Part shown: in pieces, positions 33,721-46,000 of the stretch
How positions within the stretch are numbered: position 1 is the first letter of the stretch
Layout: every line of letters starts with the position of its first letter
Notes under the pieces: model-generated
The model's input: the letters and a program-made list of their open reading frames with translations, nothing else
Database searches by the model: none
Told to the model about the DNA's origin: nothing
Made by a program: the position numbers and the translations under genes
Source of the DNA: Chrysophaeum taylorii
Lineage: Eukaryota > Sar > Pelagophyceae > Pelagomonadales > Pelagomonadaceae
Length of the DNA: 64,000 nucleotides
Direction of reading: 5' to 3'
Assembly: GCA_029834535.1 (NCBI GenBank)
Contig: JAQMWT010000030.1
Span: 1 to 64,000 of the forward strand

Positions 33721-35145
33721 GAATGATATTCATTCTACTTCCGAAGGTTGAGAAGTAGAGTACGCAGCCACGGTCGAGTTTTGAGCTTGGTGACCAGGTA
33801 ATTGTAATAGTGGCAAAGGTCACGGTTTTCGTTGTACCTCTTCAGCGGGAAGGATAGTGAACGTAGCTCAAGGTTCCTATCGCGTGTAAGTGTGTAGGGT
33901 AGACACGGTAGTGTCGGGAGGTCGTGGTCGAGGTAGTGAATGGGCATATGAACGTCTTTATCAAGTAAGCTAGTGAGATGCGACATATTTGGCTGTTCAC
34001 TGTCTTTGAGAGTGACAGTTAGCTGAGCCTTGTTCCACTCAGGGGCACTTAGGATAAATAAGTGTCGACCCTGCACCGTTTGGGGAATAGCGCATAGTCA
34101 AGCTTGACGTAGCCGATGCCTGGGTGAGCAGGTAAGGGGGATACTATATTTTTCGTAACCATGATATGCGATACCTGCTGTAGTCCAGTGGCAGTTTGGA
34201 CAACTGGGGCACATTTGGCGTCTACGGGAACAATGTGATTCGGCAAAGCAAAATCAAATGTGGTCATCAGCGAGATGAAGGCACAACTGTCCAAGTATAC
34301 AAATTGGAAATGGAGGGGAAGATTGTGGTTTCTCCGGTATTTGGTGAGAAAAGCGTTTTCGCGAGGTACACTGGTAGAAGGGATGCTGGCTGCGAACAAA
34401 TTCGTTTGAGTGAGCAGTTTTGAGGTGACCACAACATGTGAAAAGGCAATAGGAACGACGGGCGCGGTAGCTTCCCCGTTGTCCTTGCCGAGACCGCTGT
34501 TGAGATCGAAGGGCGAGAGAGCGTGTGGGTTACTCGACAGTGTAGTATTGGCCGCTGCTTTATCGGGACTCCTTCGGCACATTGCTGCAGTGACATGCGA
34601 CGTGAGCTCCGTAGGTTGCTCAGGTGACAATTTTGCTATAGCGTCAGCAGTAAAATTGACTGATTCCGCGGCAGCAGCAGTGGCTGGTGAAGAGCTGATG
34701 CCACTTGTGTTAGGTGGAGTAGAGGTGTTGGGTGCAGACACGGTAGGTTGGTCTCCCCCATAGTTTAACGACGTTTCGGTCGAAAGCAGATGTATGTCAA
34801 CATTCCGAACGATATCTTCGGCATAGGAAAGTTGATATTTAAGCGGAGCAAGTCTGTATTATCGTATGGGTTAGACGTAGTAGCGATAATATCTGCAGAT
34901 TGCAACAACGTCTCAAATAGCTTTGTAATCTTATCTTGCAGCTGAGAGGTAGTGGTAATTTGATTGACGTATTTGGAGAGCTCCCGGAATTGATATTTGA
35001 GTGCATGCATAGTATGCTTAGGGCGATCTAACAATTTCATATCAGATTGAGAAGGTCTGTCAAAGGTGCGAGCATACACAGGGCGATCGTTAGATTGACC
35101 AGGACTGCGAGCTCTGGTGACATAGGAGTCACCGAATCGGTAGTA

Positions 35146-35506
35146 ACTAACTAACTAACTTCCGACCTCTCCCGAGCATGGGAGCCAGGCCGGACCGACA
35201 GGTGCCAGTCCGGAATCACGGGCCTGTAGACGAGGAGCGCCGAAAGGTCGGTCGGCGGAGAGTGACCATCAAGCTTGTCGCAATGCGACGAGGAGACCGC
35301 GATGTGACTGACAACCAACTCGCCGATAACCTTCCGTCTTCGCCCCCCGGCCATACCCCGTCCCACTGCGAACGTTCCGGCTGCCAACCGGCCCGCCCGT
35401 GAGGCGAATAGGTGCCAACCTACGCCGAGAGGGCGGATGCCCTCGCAAGGCTCAGGATTCATGAGGCATCGTCCTCCATCGCAACCGCAGTCGGCGATCA
35501 GGGTAA
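35146..35506 (-). mobile_element. SINE-like element copy 2, inserted in Cop1 gag
   Basis: 361 bp in reverse orientation, flanked by a 7-bp duplication GGTAGTA (35,139-35,145 and 35,507-35,513). The tail reads TTAG repeats on the minus strand. Confidence 0.8.
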
Positions 35507-36130
35507 GGTAGTAGCTAAGATCATTGAAGGAGAAGGGCTGACGAGCGTCTTTTTAGTTACGTAGGCGTCGTGCGTTAAATGCGGGTTTCGGCTGTTGTCC
35601 ATTGGCTGAGTTGGCAAGTGACGCAAGTACATGTGCTGTGTGCGCCAGTTCAGTGGCGGTGGAGTCCAGCACTTGAGCTAGCAGTAATTTGGGCTTTTGA
35701 TGTGTGGACAATCCTTTTACGTAAGGGATCCAAGAGACTGGCGGTTATATGCGTCTTTTATCGCTTGTGGTATTGGACACTGAATTGTAGAGGTCCAGTG
35801 CACACTCAAGAATAGCTGAAGAGTCAGAAGGATGACATAGTCTGTTGGCTTCAGGTTGTGCTCTAGTGGAGGTGCGTGTTTCATAGATGAGGCACCAGTC
35901 GACCCATCCTCTATCGTAACGATTGTTGCTGGTGTTATCGGCGAAATGGCGGTGAACTTCTACGTAAATTTTACTGCAGAGCGTCGATTGATCAAACTGT
36001 AGGTCAGTTTCTTCCTGATTAAGTTGGAAAGAAAGATGTCTGAAGGACTGCACGTATTCAATGAAGACATGTACATGCCAGTTGGGTTATACACAACAGT
36101 ATTGAATTGCTGTTTTAGATACTCCAGAGA

Positions 36131-36286
36131 GCTACACTATTATGTGTGCGACACTGGAACATTTCACACCTATCTCTACAAGAGGGTTTTCTCTCCGTAA
36201 TACGGCTTTCCCTCCTTCCTTCCTTACCCTCCCGCAATTATTTATTCATGACTATGAAGAACCCAGTCTGAAGCTCTTTTCCAACA
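36131..36286. other. Junction between Cop1 and Cop2
   Basis: An A/T-rich ~155 bp with no match to the other copia copies. It may be the outer part of the Cop2 5' LTR or unrelated flank. Confidence 0.4.
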
Positions 36287-36516
36287 TGGAGTAGGCCTCC
36301 AGATGCGTACCGTCAGGTACGGGGTTTTCTGTTTAATTAACAGAGGCTTCGTTCCTCGTTGTCAGTGTAAACGCTTCTATGGGACCTAATGTCCTTAAGG
36401 AGGTAGGGCTTAAATCCCTACCTTGTGTAGTAGCATGTGACAAGCGGAATGGTCTGTACACGCCTAAGACTGCACGCAGTCTCTACCATGTACCCGGAGA
36501 GGGTCAAATCTCTCCA

Positions 36517-36531
36517 GGTTATGGGCCCAGC
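36517..36531 (+). promoter_or_regulatory. Cop2 primer-binding site, half-tRNA type
   Basis: GGTTATGGGCCCAGC directly after the LTR is complementary to the anticodon arm of eukaryotic initiator tRNA-Met (CTGGGCCCATAACC). Drosophila copia and yeast Ty5 use this half-tRNA priming. The same sequence follows the Cop3 5' LTR. Confidence 0.85.
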
Positions 36532-37019
36532 TGCGTAGGTGTGTCAGCCCAACTGTGTTGTACGTATAAATGGAGTGATCAATTTACGCCTGATCACGAG
36601 TACAATGCGACAATGTGTTTGGCGGTGGTCTACTGTACATATTTGTTGTGTGACGGTATGTGCCCACCAGTTAATTTGGTTTGTGACCGAGTTGGGTCGG
36701 TCACTGGTCATGTGCACTCGCATAACCAATAAAATTAAATTTTTTTCCTACACAAGCCGCGGAAACTTGTACGGTTTTTTTTTGTTTTTTGTCTGTTTCT
36801 CCTATTCCCCAACAAAAGACTGTCTGCTCGAGAATTAATCCATTCTCCAGTCTCAAGTCATCCTGTTTTTAAATAACATGTTGATTTGTTTGGTCTTGTA
36901 AATAAGCCCACGCTCAAAATAGCGTACTGTACATATAACCCGCACTCGAGAACCCCTTCATTCTTATGTGTCGAATATGTCTATCAATCCTATAACCTAC
37001 TCTTCAATAGGTCACAACC

Positions 37020-38950
37020 ATGTCAAAACAAAAACCAATATCCACAACGGATATCTACAAACAAGAACAAATCCTCGTTGATAAAATTAACGCAGGATTG
37101 CGTTTCCAAGACAACTCAACCAAAGTGAGCTTACAAATTGAGGTGCTTCGCAGGCATATGACAAGTCCATACGCGGGCGCGTTATTCTGCTTCGATTCAT
37201 ATGAAGCTTACACCCGGAATGCTCCGGAGTATAACCAACTTCTTGAACAAGAAGTTGATATCATCTTCGCTCAATGGAAAGCGGAACAAGTAAACGATTT
37301 AAACTTACCTGATGAAGATGCCCTGCCTGATCATCTTAAAACTTGGCACGTCGACTCATCACATCAACTATCAGTTGATGTCCGTAATAATCTCGAACGA
37401 CTTTACTACCAAGAGTCATACAATCTCGTTCGTCCTGAATTAAATGAGGATGTTAAACGTGTCCTCACTTTATTAGATACCCGACTCCCTAAATCAATTG
37501 TGTATGATTCATCTCTAACTAACATACCCCTTACAGGTCTCTCTAATACCGACTGGATCAAACACTGCGAAACTTATGCTGGTTTTTTGAACACATTTTT
37601 TAATCTGGAATCACAAGACAAACCCGCACTCGCCATGTAGCCTCAATTAAAGAAGATATATGCACTTACTGCACATCCTAATAAACTACGTGCAGTAATG
37701 CTTTTAGCTTACCATTACTATGAGACAGTGTCTTGTACAGATGCCACTGAGCTTAAATCTCAGTTTAATCGAATGTCTTTAAATGTTAATTGGTATGCCC
37801 GTGTATTTGTCGAACAACTCCTTGCTTTCAAATCTCAGGCAAAGCAATTAAATAATGATGAAGCATCAATCCAATTTAGTGATTCCATAATCACTCTTAA
37901 AGCTCACGAGGAGATCTACCGTCTATATGCTAATCCCTCGGATCACGAGCGATATTCTCGATCTTCATTGGGATGGTGTAATCTCTACGAGGCACGCTCT
38001 GGGAACAACTCGACTCACGATCCTGAATTGTTAAAGCTAGTTGATCCTAACGACGTTCGTCCGTTATTGGAGTTCTTGTTAAAGATATACAATGAAACAA
38101 AGTTTTCCTCTAACCGACGCTTGGATAAACCCGCTTCCTGGATCCCTTACATCCCTGGTACTACCGCTACCAAGCCACCTAAGGTATTATTGATGGATAC
38201 TATTCATCAATCCCACGACTCTCTAAACAACGCTTACTCGTTGTTAGCTACTGTAGCTGGACAGTCTGGCTTCAACGCTCGTAAGCTTCGTAATGCAAAA
38301 GACAAAGCATCGACAATTTTACCCCGTGACACGTCGTACTATCGTCCACCCTCAAATTATAACGTCAAAGGTACCAGCTTCGATCGTCCTGTCTACTCAT
38401 CTTCCTCTAACCGTAATGCACGCTCTAATATGTCTCTTATGGACCGGGCTACTTATCAAGTTGATCGTCTTCGCCACCTGTTTGGTAAATTACAGGAAGC
38501 GAATCCCAACCCTTCTACCGACTCTAAAATGGTACAGGAGGAAATGAAAAGCTTGTTGAGTACCCTCTGGACAACCGCTTCTCAAGCTTCGACACAGTCC
38601 TTAGATCCTGACGAAGCCACCCAAGTTCATCTCTACTTATCTCGAGTTGATACTATGTCCAATACCATATCGAACCTCTTAGAAGCCGATAAGGAATCTC
38701 TTGTTTCAGAAGAAAAGTATCAAACTGAAACATCTGCTCCTGAAGCGTCCCCCAGTGATGCGGAGCAGAGGGGGACTGCTGATACAGAGAAAATGTTCCA
38801 CACTTTTCTGTCCATTAAAGATGATGAAATCGATAACATCCCTCAGCCGCTATTGCAGCACATAAATGCTAAAGCTCAGAATGCTATCGTTCGTCGTCAA
38901 GCTCGGGAAACTTCCTCGCACTCTGAGCTCCCCAGTAATCTACCCAATGA
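37020..38950 (+). CDS. Cop2 gag region
   Basis: The product starts at ATG 37,020 and is largely alpha-helical with Lys/Glu-rich stretches. It aligns with the Cop3 gag throughout, including EIYRLYANPSDHERYSRSSL against the matching EIHRHYADNTSNNRYDRGW and WCNLYEAR. It has no zinc knuckle. The C-terminal third is Ser/Glu-rich. Gag by position and by conservation between copies. Broken. Confidence 0.65.
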
Positions 38951-39139
38951 AGATAATGAAGATGGTACAGATCCCCCTGTGTTGCTACCAAAATTAAATA
39001 CTGGTTTTACACTCGTCGTTGTGCCTTCCGAACAAACGCAAAGTTTCATGACACAGTACGTGTTTGGTCAAAGCTCAACACATGCCTGTTATGCAACAAT
39101 GCTTAAACTGTACAACGAGTACAATTTGCCGCTAATGAC

Positions 39140-39360
39140 TACGCCAGGATATGCTGACACATGTGCTTCTCAACATGTAATTAACTTTAAACGTTATGCT
39201 GATCCTATCCACATCGTAAAGCTACCCGAGTCCTTATCACCTGCTATCCAGACTGCTACGGATACGCAGAGAATCACACATGCTATGATTATAAGGACCG
39301 TCATTCCCGCTCTCCCAAAGCATCCAAATGTGGGATATGTAAAGCTAGACGTTGCGCTTT
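39140..39360 (+). CDS. Cop2 protease
   Basis: YADTCASQHVIN matches the copia aspartic-protease site (D-[ST]-x-A-x-x-H). It is followed by a hydrophobic beta-rich stretch (IRTVIPALPKHPNVGYVKLD) shared with Cop1 and Cop3. Confidence 0.65.
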
Positions 39361-39789
39361 TTCTACCCAAGCAAAACGACCATAACGATCCCGATCTGCA
39401 CATCATCAGTATGACTCAATGGGGAGAAGATAAACTTGGTATACATCTTTATGGAGTTGAATTTAAAGGACAATCATCTATCCAGAGTAAAATTGATGAT
39501 AATGTCAAGATTACTTTGTTTAGACTCAGTAACCTGTTGCCAACTCTACCAATTTACTCGCTACAACAAGCAAAAGCGCGTAAAATGGAACTTCGCTCAC
39601 TACAGTTCAGACTATGTGCTTTTAATGAACAACGCGAAATGCTCAAACTATATTCCACCCTCATGGAACGAGTAATTTACGTCCCATGGCTTAAAACCAT
39701 CCTGGAGTCAATGCATTCGCAGCTGCCTTACATACGCAAGCATTTCCCACCTCCTGTATGACGCAAGGTTACAACACGTTTGCTCCATA

Positions 39790-40750
39790 CAGTAACTTCA
39801 TCTCCTAGCCCACGAATACCTACAGTAACCTTACTTTGCTCTGGGATGTCCACTCCTGCATTCTTGGCTTGCGCTTCTAATGACTTGCAAATCAACATCA
39901 ACGTTAAAGTTCTTGTTGAGAGCGACGACAATATCACGCACATGCTACGAAGACGTTTTGGTAATTCCATCGAAGTTTTCCCATCCCTACCTAAGTTTTT
40001 GACATATCTCCATCGAGCATCGGACGTTGAACGTGCACGATATTACACTGACATAGTGGAATTGACATCACCATGCACAAATCGCAACATAATCAATGGG
40101 AGATCCATTTCCACCTTCGAGCGCGATATGGATGATTCCTTGTTCCCAAGTGCTCTAAGTGTACTTGAGCTTTTAAAGCCGCTTGTTCTCTTCATGGAAA
40201 TGACACCACCACACTCCGCATCGTATGAAGATCATATACGAGTTGCTAATCTCATCTTCTCAACGATGCACTATACGGTGGACATATGTGACCGATTTCC
40301 ATGCTATCTATGTGGAGATTATCAAGCCAGAGAAAGATGGATCCTCGTCGCACGCAAATATAACACCGGCCCTCTTGATCTGCTTTCATGGCCTAATAAA
40401 CGAGTCACTTCCTTTCTGGACATTGCAGACCACGCTAATTCCATCAGTCGCAAGTTAATAGTCGACGAACCTTGGACGCAGGTCTTTCCTGACATACTAT
40501 TCGTGTCCACACCTAAAACCTACAATATTTTCAGTCGTACAGGATCCGTGCGCTTAACTGTGACTGAGCCCGAAACCTTAACTATGCTGTTCCTTCGTCT
40601 GCACTCTAATAAAACAGTTGAACATCCCAGTCAAGATGAAATGGAGGGCATTTCTAACTTTCGCCTGGGATTCTTGACTAATTCAAGAAGGCCACTTGCT
40701 TGCATGAGATCCCCTATTGGACTCAAAGCTTTTGTGCTCCTTTAGAATAT
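39790..40750 (+). CDS. Cop2 C5-cytosine-methyltransferase-like domain
   Basis: Between protease and integrase. Order of motifs: VTLLCSGMSTPAFL in the place of motif I; INVKVLVESDD as motif II with its acidic residues; DIVELTSPCTNRN as motif IV with the Pro-Cys pair; LVLFMEMTPPH as motif VI; CGDYQARERWILVARK as motif VIII, with a clean Q-x-R-x-R. Spacing between these blocks matches C5 DNA methyltransferases. The motif I glycines differ from the classical form, so AdoMet binding is uncertain. The same residues recur in Cop1, Cop3 and Cop4. I infer a derived DNMT. The ~250 residues after motif VIII are conserved in the copia group but unrecognised, and could be the target-recognition region. 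Confidence 0.7.
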
Positions 40751-41195
40751 TATGGGACGATTGTCCCCTAAATCCATCACATTACCTGTGTCCTTTCGTA
40801 TTACAACTATCGAATCTAACCAACCATCTCACAGGTTATTCTTAAATAAATCCTCTACTTCATCCATCATTTACATCACCGGTGGAAGACATACAGGTGG
40901 AGACATAACAGTTTCTAACTCTTCTTCTAAATACCAGGCACATATAAATGCTTTTGGCGAAACCTACACCCTCCTATCATACGATGCCGGGATCGACAAG
41001 ACTGCTTCTCTCGAACCAGTTACCGGTTTTCTTTGGCTTTGCCAAGCATACCATAATAATAATGAAAATCAAGACACGCGTCGTCTAGTACAAGCACTGG
41101 TCCCCTATACTTCTCCTGTGTTTCACGATTCTTTTGTCTTCTACCCTCAGGAAAATCGTCTCGAGTTTATCGATAAAATGTTTGCTTTAAGTGAC

Positions 41196-41560
41196 CTTGC
41201 CCTGATCGACCGCATGGTTGCGATGGAGGACGGTGCCTCATGAATCCTGAGCCTTGCGAGGGCATCCGCCATCCCGGCGTAGGTTGGCACCTATTCGCCT
41301 CCCGGGCGGGCCGGTTGGCAGCCGGAACGTTCGCAGTGGGACGGGGTATGGCCGGGGGGCGCAGACGGAAGGTTATCGACGAGTTGGTTGTCAGTCACAT
41401 CGCGGTCTCCTCGTCGCATGGCGACAAGCTTGATGATCACTCTCCGCCGACCCACCTTTCGGCGCCCCTCGTCTACAGGCCCGTGATTCCGGACTGGCCC
41501 CTGTCGGTCCGGCCTGGCTCCCATGCTCGGGAGAGGTCTGAAGTTAGTTAGTTAGTTAGT
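41196..41560 (+). mobile_element. SINE-like element copy 3, inserted in Cop2
   Basis: 365 bp, flanked by TAAGTGAC (41,188-41,195 and 41,561-41,568), an 8-bp exact duplication. The tail is four TTAG-type units. Confidence 0.85.
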
Positions 41561-42189
41561 TAAGTGACATGCATCTGTCCCAAAGCACATATCTGGGCTT
41601 TATTACATCAAGCGATAGGAAGATGGGTGCCAAAGTTCATTCCATCTACACTCCTACTCCTACCATTCGTGGATTTGCTAATATGCTCGTGTACGATCCA
41701 CGACTCGATCGCATTCGACACTTCTCAACTCGCGAATTGGCACGCGCCAATAACTTTACAGCGCACCAAATCAATTTTCTATTGTCTTTGTCCCCGGACC
41801 TATGCTGTGACATAATCGCTAATGCTATTCCGGCTGGAACATATCATATAATCTATAAACATTTGTGTCAGCTTGTCTATGATTTGCGTAAATTAAAGCT
41901 ATCACCATCGTTTGACCCTGATCATGCTTCTCTAACAAAAAACTATAGGTCAACTTCTTCACAAATATATTCCCAACAGATACATCCTTAATATTGCACC
42001 AGAGTTCCATTACAATGTTATACTTCTTCAATAAAAAACTCTCATGTTGTGATAATCTTGCTTCTAACCACAAACTTCCATCTTTCATCTCGATTCAGTA
42101 GCTCATGTCTTCCTCTCTAACACCTCATCCGCAGATATATCATCTCCTACTAAAGAAAAACAAATTCCTCTTATAACGCCAAGACAGCT

Positions 42190-43165
42190 CCATGAGAAGC
42201 ATGCGCCCTTCGATAAGAAAGTTCATGCCAGGGGCACCCTCGCATTTCGAGATGCGCAACAACGAGCTACCAATTTTTACAACATCTACCATTCTAGTGA
42301 TTCTCAAGCTATAAAAGCTGTTCAGGTTATTGCCAGTCCTGGACACCACCCATCTGACGTACCCTACCGTAAGTTCTGTGTGGATTGTGCGATTCATAAA
42401 AAACGCTTTCCTCATCCACATCACCTTACCAAGCAACCATCATTCGAAAAATTTTTCAACCTGGTGAAGCCTGGGCATGTGACGGTGGTTACGTATCCGT
42501 TCTCTCAGAATGGGGATCCTTTCGACATGTCATTGTTTTTATTGGGGATCCTTTCGACATATCATTGTTTTTAAGTGTCTCATTTCTAAATTTTTGTTAG
42601 TGTACTTTTGTCGTAGCACTAACTCCAGCGAATTTTGTAACGCCCTTGAGTTTGTCCGCAATTTTTGCTCTACATCTGTTCGTGTACAACTCAAACAAAT
42701 CTATTGTGATTCCTTTAAACCCTATTTATCTCAGCATGTTACAACCCCCTTTCGTGTGGAACATGGTATTAACATGTCCGCGTTCCCCCCTTACATACAT
42801 GTCTTTAATCATGAAGTAGACGCCGCTGTTGGTCACATGGCCACTGCCGCGTCTACACGACTCCGGCACATGCTTAATGTATCCTATAAAGGTCACCCCC
42901 TAACAGATCCGGCACCACACTACCCGTGGGCTGTTATACATGCCATCCAATCGTATAATCTCCTCCCTAGCGTTTCCCTCGAACGTATTTATAATAAAGT
43001 CCTAAGCCCTCAACATGTTTTGTTATACCAATGTAATGTTCCCCAACAGGACTACCTCAAACCTTTTGGTTCTGTGTGTTATCTGCATTTGGAACCTAAC
43101 GAATTTCATAAATATGAGCCTCGATGTCGTCCTTACATCTACTTATGTGGTGCTAATGTTATAAA
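42190..43165 (+). CDS. Cop2 integrase
   Basis: A zinc-domain analogue with paired Cys (KFCVDCAIHKKRF) is followed by a core segment (FKCLISKFLLVYF, QIYCDSFKPYLSQHV with the second Asp) and YPWAVIHAIQSYNLLPS, all aligned with the Cop3 integrase. Copia order (integrase before RT) is supported by Cop3. Ends at the Cop3 LTR. Broken. Confidence 0.65.
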
Positions 43166-43167
43166 CC

Positions 43168-43482
43168 TGCAGAGCATTTAGCAATCAGTGGTAAGTCACC
43201 TGGGAAACCATCCCGTCTCATCATGAACGTCTGGAAGTATTTAATTCGGGGAATGAAAAGGTATGTTCCCTATATCCTCAGAACACGACAGGCGGCATCT
43301 AGAACTACACGAGAAAGGTAAGGTGTATAGTGCTACATACCTCGGGACGCGCTAGACCATGATGATGAGCGTAAGCACAAATCAGAGGACGATTTGATTG
43401 TGTAGAAAGGAAGAAGAAGGGTAAGGAAGAGATCACGCTCTCAACGGACGGATAAGGGTAAGAGGCAGCAGATTTCTCTGTA
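43168..43482 (-). repeat. Cop3 3' LTR
   Basis: 315 bp, matched at 54,311-54,629. It is preceded on the minus strand by the purine tract at about 43,483-43,490. Confidence 0.85.
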
Positions 43483-43699
43483 CCCCCTCGAGATGTCTTA
43501 AGCGCAAGGTGCGACTGTAGAGCACCTCTCGAGAAAGATGACGATGAAAAAGAAAAGAAAAAGAAGGAATACAGTCTTGATGGTCGCAGAGGTCACATAC
43601 GAAGCATCAAGAGTATAGGGGGGTCTTAGGACTTGGACTTGGTGGAGCTGAGAGTCGATTTGACCCTCTTGAACAGAACATTAAGAAACACAGATACAA

Positions 43700-45300
43700 C
43701 AGACAGTGAGTGTGTTAGGATTATCAATCATCGTCCGCTTCTGCTGTAAGGTGGTGAACACCAATAGCTGAATGATGTGGTGCCAAGAGAAGGGTGAGTG
43801 CAAGTAGAGCATTCAGTATGGATGGCGACAGAGAATCTAGATGAAAGGTGTCGAGTTGGTTTTCCAAAAAAAAGGTTGGACTTGGCGAACGAAGATAGAA
43901 GAGTCTTCAGATTCACATGAGAGCGGACGGAATGCTCTGAAGCATGAGCGCAACTTGTCACGTAGATGAAGGAGGTGATCGTCCGGGGAGGAGTGGTTGG
44001 CAGCATGTTGGTCATGAGCGGTGAGTGTTAAGCGAGACAACAGCTCTGTGATCTTGTACAGTGTATAAGTAACACGTGGGTGTTGGCTGTAGGAGGGAAG
44101 AGCCGGTTCTCCAGGGAGGTGATTGAAGCAATGGCAGCCTCGGTAATATAGATTCGAAGAGTTTCCTGGAGTTGGTCGACTTGTTGGCACAAGACGTCGA
44201 AATCAGCAAGCGAAGCAGAAGACGTAGGTAACGATGGCGAAGATATCTCCAGAGTAGCGTCTAGCGTGGAGTGTGAGTAGTTTAACGACGTTTCGGTCAA
44301 CGTTAAAAAAGGGGTGCAGGAAGTATTAATGTTCTGCCTGAGTATAAGTGTGGCCGAACATTACATCCCGGAGTGATAGCGGTTCTGTATCATCAGTAGA
44401 TGATGCGTAGTCGTCAAGATGTTGTACACGCGATCGAGCAACAGTAGTAGTCAAATGCTGAATGGATGGCTTGCATAGCCTGAGCTCTGCGACTCTGTGT
44501 TCGAACAAGAGTTACAAGTAAACTGATCGGTGTTGTGACAAGCGCAGCAAATGTTCGTGGTAATAGCAGAAATGGGGATGTGACCATTCTTCTTATGGTC
44601 GTCCGTGTTGAGGTGACTCAGCACTTCAGTGGGGAGTTCACGAGGTGTTTGTGCCTTGGAACTGTACGTGGTCGAGACTAGGAAAGTCGGTTGTCCACGA
44701 TCATTGAGGCACTGCGTACAAAAAGGAAAGCGACAAAATGAAACGTTCGCGTTTGGGGCCTCTGTAGCAGCCAATAGAAGCAATAGCAGGAGCAGCTTCC
44801 CAAAGTATAATAATGGGTAAGCGCATGGATATGAGTGTGGTCAGGTCTACAAACAATGAAAAGTCAGTATACTCATAGGGCAGTGTGAGTTCCACTCGCA
44901 TAAAAGAAGAGAGAAATGGGGTGACAGGGACACGGAAGTTCTAAAGGAGAGAGATTCCTCGCTCGTAAGCAGCATAGTCAATACTGAGGCCGTCCTGGAA
45001 CGTCAGCGACTGAGGTGAGATATGCACGGCTGGTGTCGGTGCAACCGCAGCAGCCAGCGACTGAGGTGAGATATGCACGGCTGGTGTCGGTGCAACCGCA
45101 GCAGCCAGTGGGGTAGCAGTACTAGCAGTCATGGTTCGTTGCTTTTGCGACAACCTGGGGGAAGGTTCGGCCGTGGAGAGCGAGAAAGGACTGTCCTTCA
45201 ACCGACTAGGGAGATGCCGCGGCCACGGGAGTGCCAAGAAAAGACATGAGCAACACTCGCACGCGTACAAAAATTTGTGGCAAAAGAAGGTAAGGCCAGG
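43700..45300 (-). other. Cop3 extra 3' region with coding-like sequence
   Basis: Lies between the end of RNase H and the 3' LTR. Minus-strand products include two tandem 17-residue units (AAAVAPTPAVHISPQSL) at about 45,010-45,111, a Cys-rich stretch (FCRFPFCTQC, later CCACHNTDQFTCNSC) near 44.5-44.75 kb that could bind zinc, and a coiled-coil segment near 44.1-44.25 kb. Two copies of the SLNY-encoding 22-mer lie at 44,278 and 45,303. Typical copia elements have nothing here. Some retroelements carry a third ORF in this place. Function unknown, region broken. Confidence 0.5.
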
Positions 45301-45344
45301 GCTAGTTTAACGACGTTGCGGTCACTAGAGTTAGGCATCTTCAA

Positions 45345-46000
45345 TCCTGTAAAGGCTTGTCGTCAGAGGCATGATGCATACCGAGTAGAGAACGAAAGGT
45401 GGAGAACTCAGCAGCAAGTGGCTTTGTAAAACCATCCGCCACGTTTAGCTTGCCGGGAACATGATGGACTCGTATTTTCTGTAGCGAGATGTACTCACGG
45501 ATCTTAAACCATCTGGTCGACAGTGCCTTGGATCGAGAAGACCCATCTGGGTTATTAGAGGTGTGAACAGCGGCAGCATTGTCAGACAAGAGAGGTAGGC
45601 TTCTGATGAAGCGCAGATCTTCAGCAATTGGGTTGTCATTGTCATCGAAGTCAACAGGGTCAGCGGTGTTCTCACCATTAGCATTGTTGACGTAGAAGGT
45701 GGGTTTGACGACAAAGGAGAGTTCCAACAACAGCTTGCGTAGCCAAACAGCTTCATCAGCACAAATACTGAGGGCAATCAACTCAACTTCGTGAGTTGAG
45801 CAGGAGACAATCGGTTGAAGTTTGCTTTTCCAACCAATAAGGCAGTTGAAAAGATAGAAGACAAACCCGGTGGTAGATTTCCTATCTTCCCGTGATAAGT
45901 AAGGGGCATTGTCAGCGTCAACCATGGCAACTAAGGGACCAAACTGTCCAGTATAGATCCTGCGGTTGGTAGTCGACCACAGTGGATAGATCAATTCGAT
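45345..46000 (-). CDS. Cop3 RNase H
   Basis: Copia RNase H pattern: MVDADNAPYLSREDRKSTTGF with the first Asp and the usual D-R-K-S-T-x-G box, GWKSKLQPIVSCSTHEVELIAL (S-T-x-E-x-E), LLSDNAAAVH (third acidic), and KIRVHHVPGKLNVADGFTKPL at the C-terminus, typical of copia. Follows RT directly. Confidence 0.85.

Larger units (their letters stand above)
33030..36130 (-). mobile_element. Cop1: Ty1/copia fragment (gag, protease, methyltransferase-like)
   Basis: Minus-strand order from high to low coordinates: gag (36,120-34,760, split by a SINE-like insert), SLNY motif at 34,761-34,782, protease (about 34,330-34,080 with LDSCA as the D[ST]xA site), then the methyltransferase-like domain (33,720-33,040). 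Integrase and RT are absent: it ends near 33,030. It is closest to Cop3. The upper end is cut near 36,130 at the start of Cop2-side sequence. No LTR was found. Broken in many places. Confidence 0.75.
36287..43167 (+). mobile_element. Cop2: Ty1/copia element with methyltransferase-like domain, 3' end lost
   Basis: The 5' LTR ends at 36,516. Its start is probably 36,287, because TGGAGT there mirrors TCTCCA at the end, but without a 3' LTR this is unproven. A primer site follows directly (36,517-36,531). Parts in order: gag (37,020-38,950), protease (about 39,140-39,360), methyltransferase-like domain (39,800-40,750 and its extension to about 41,990), integrase (42,190-43,165). RT and RNase H are missing because Cop3 LTR sequence begins at 43,168. 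A SINE-like element sits at 41,196. Base composition is clearly more A/T-rich than the gypsy elements. Broken, with about five or six interruptions plus the lost end. Confidence 0.8.

Noticed and set aside
45010-45111. 51-bp duplication as a CRISPR or satellite array
   Set aside because: Only two adjacent units without spacers, inside the 3' region of a copia element.
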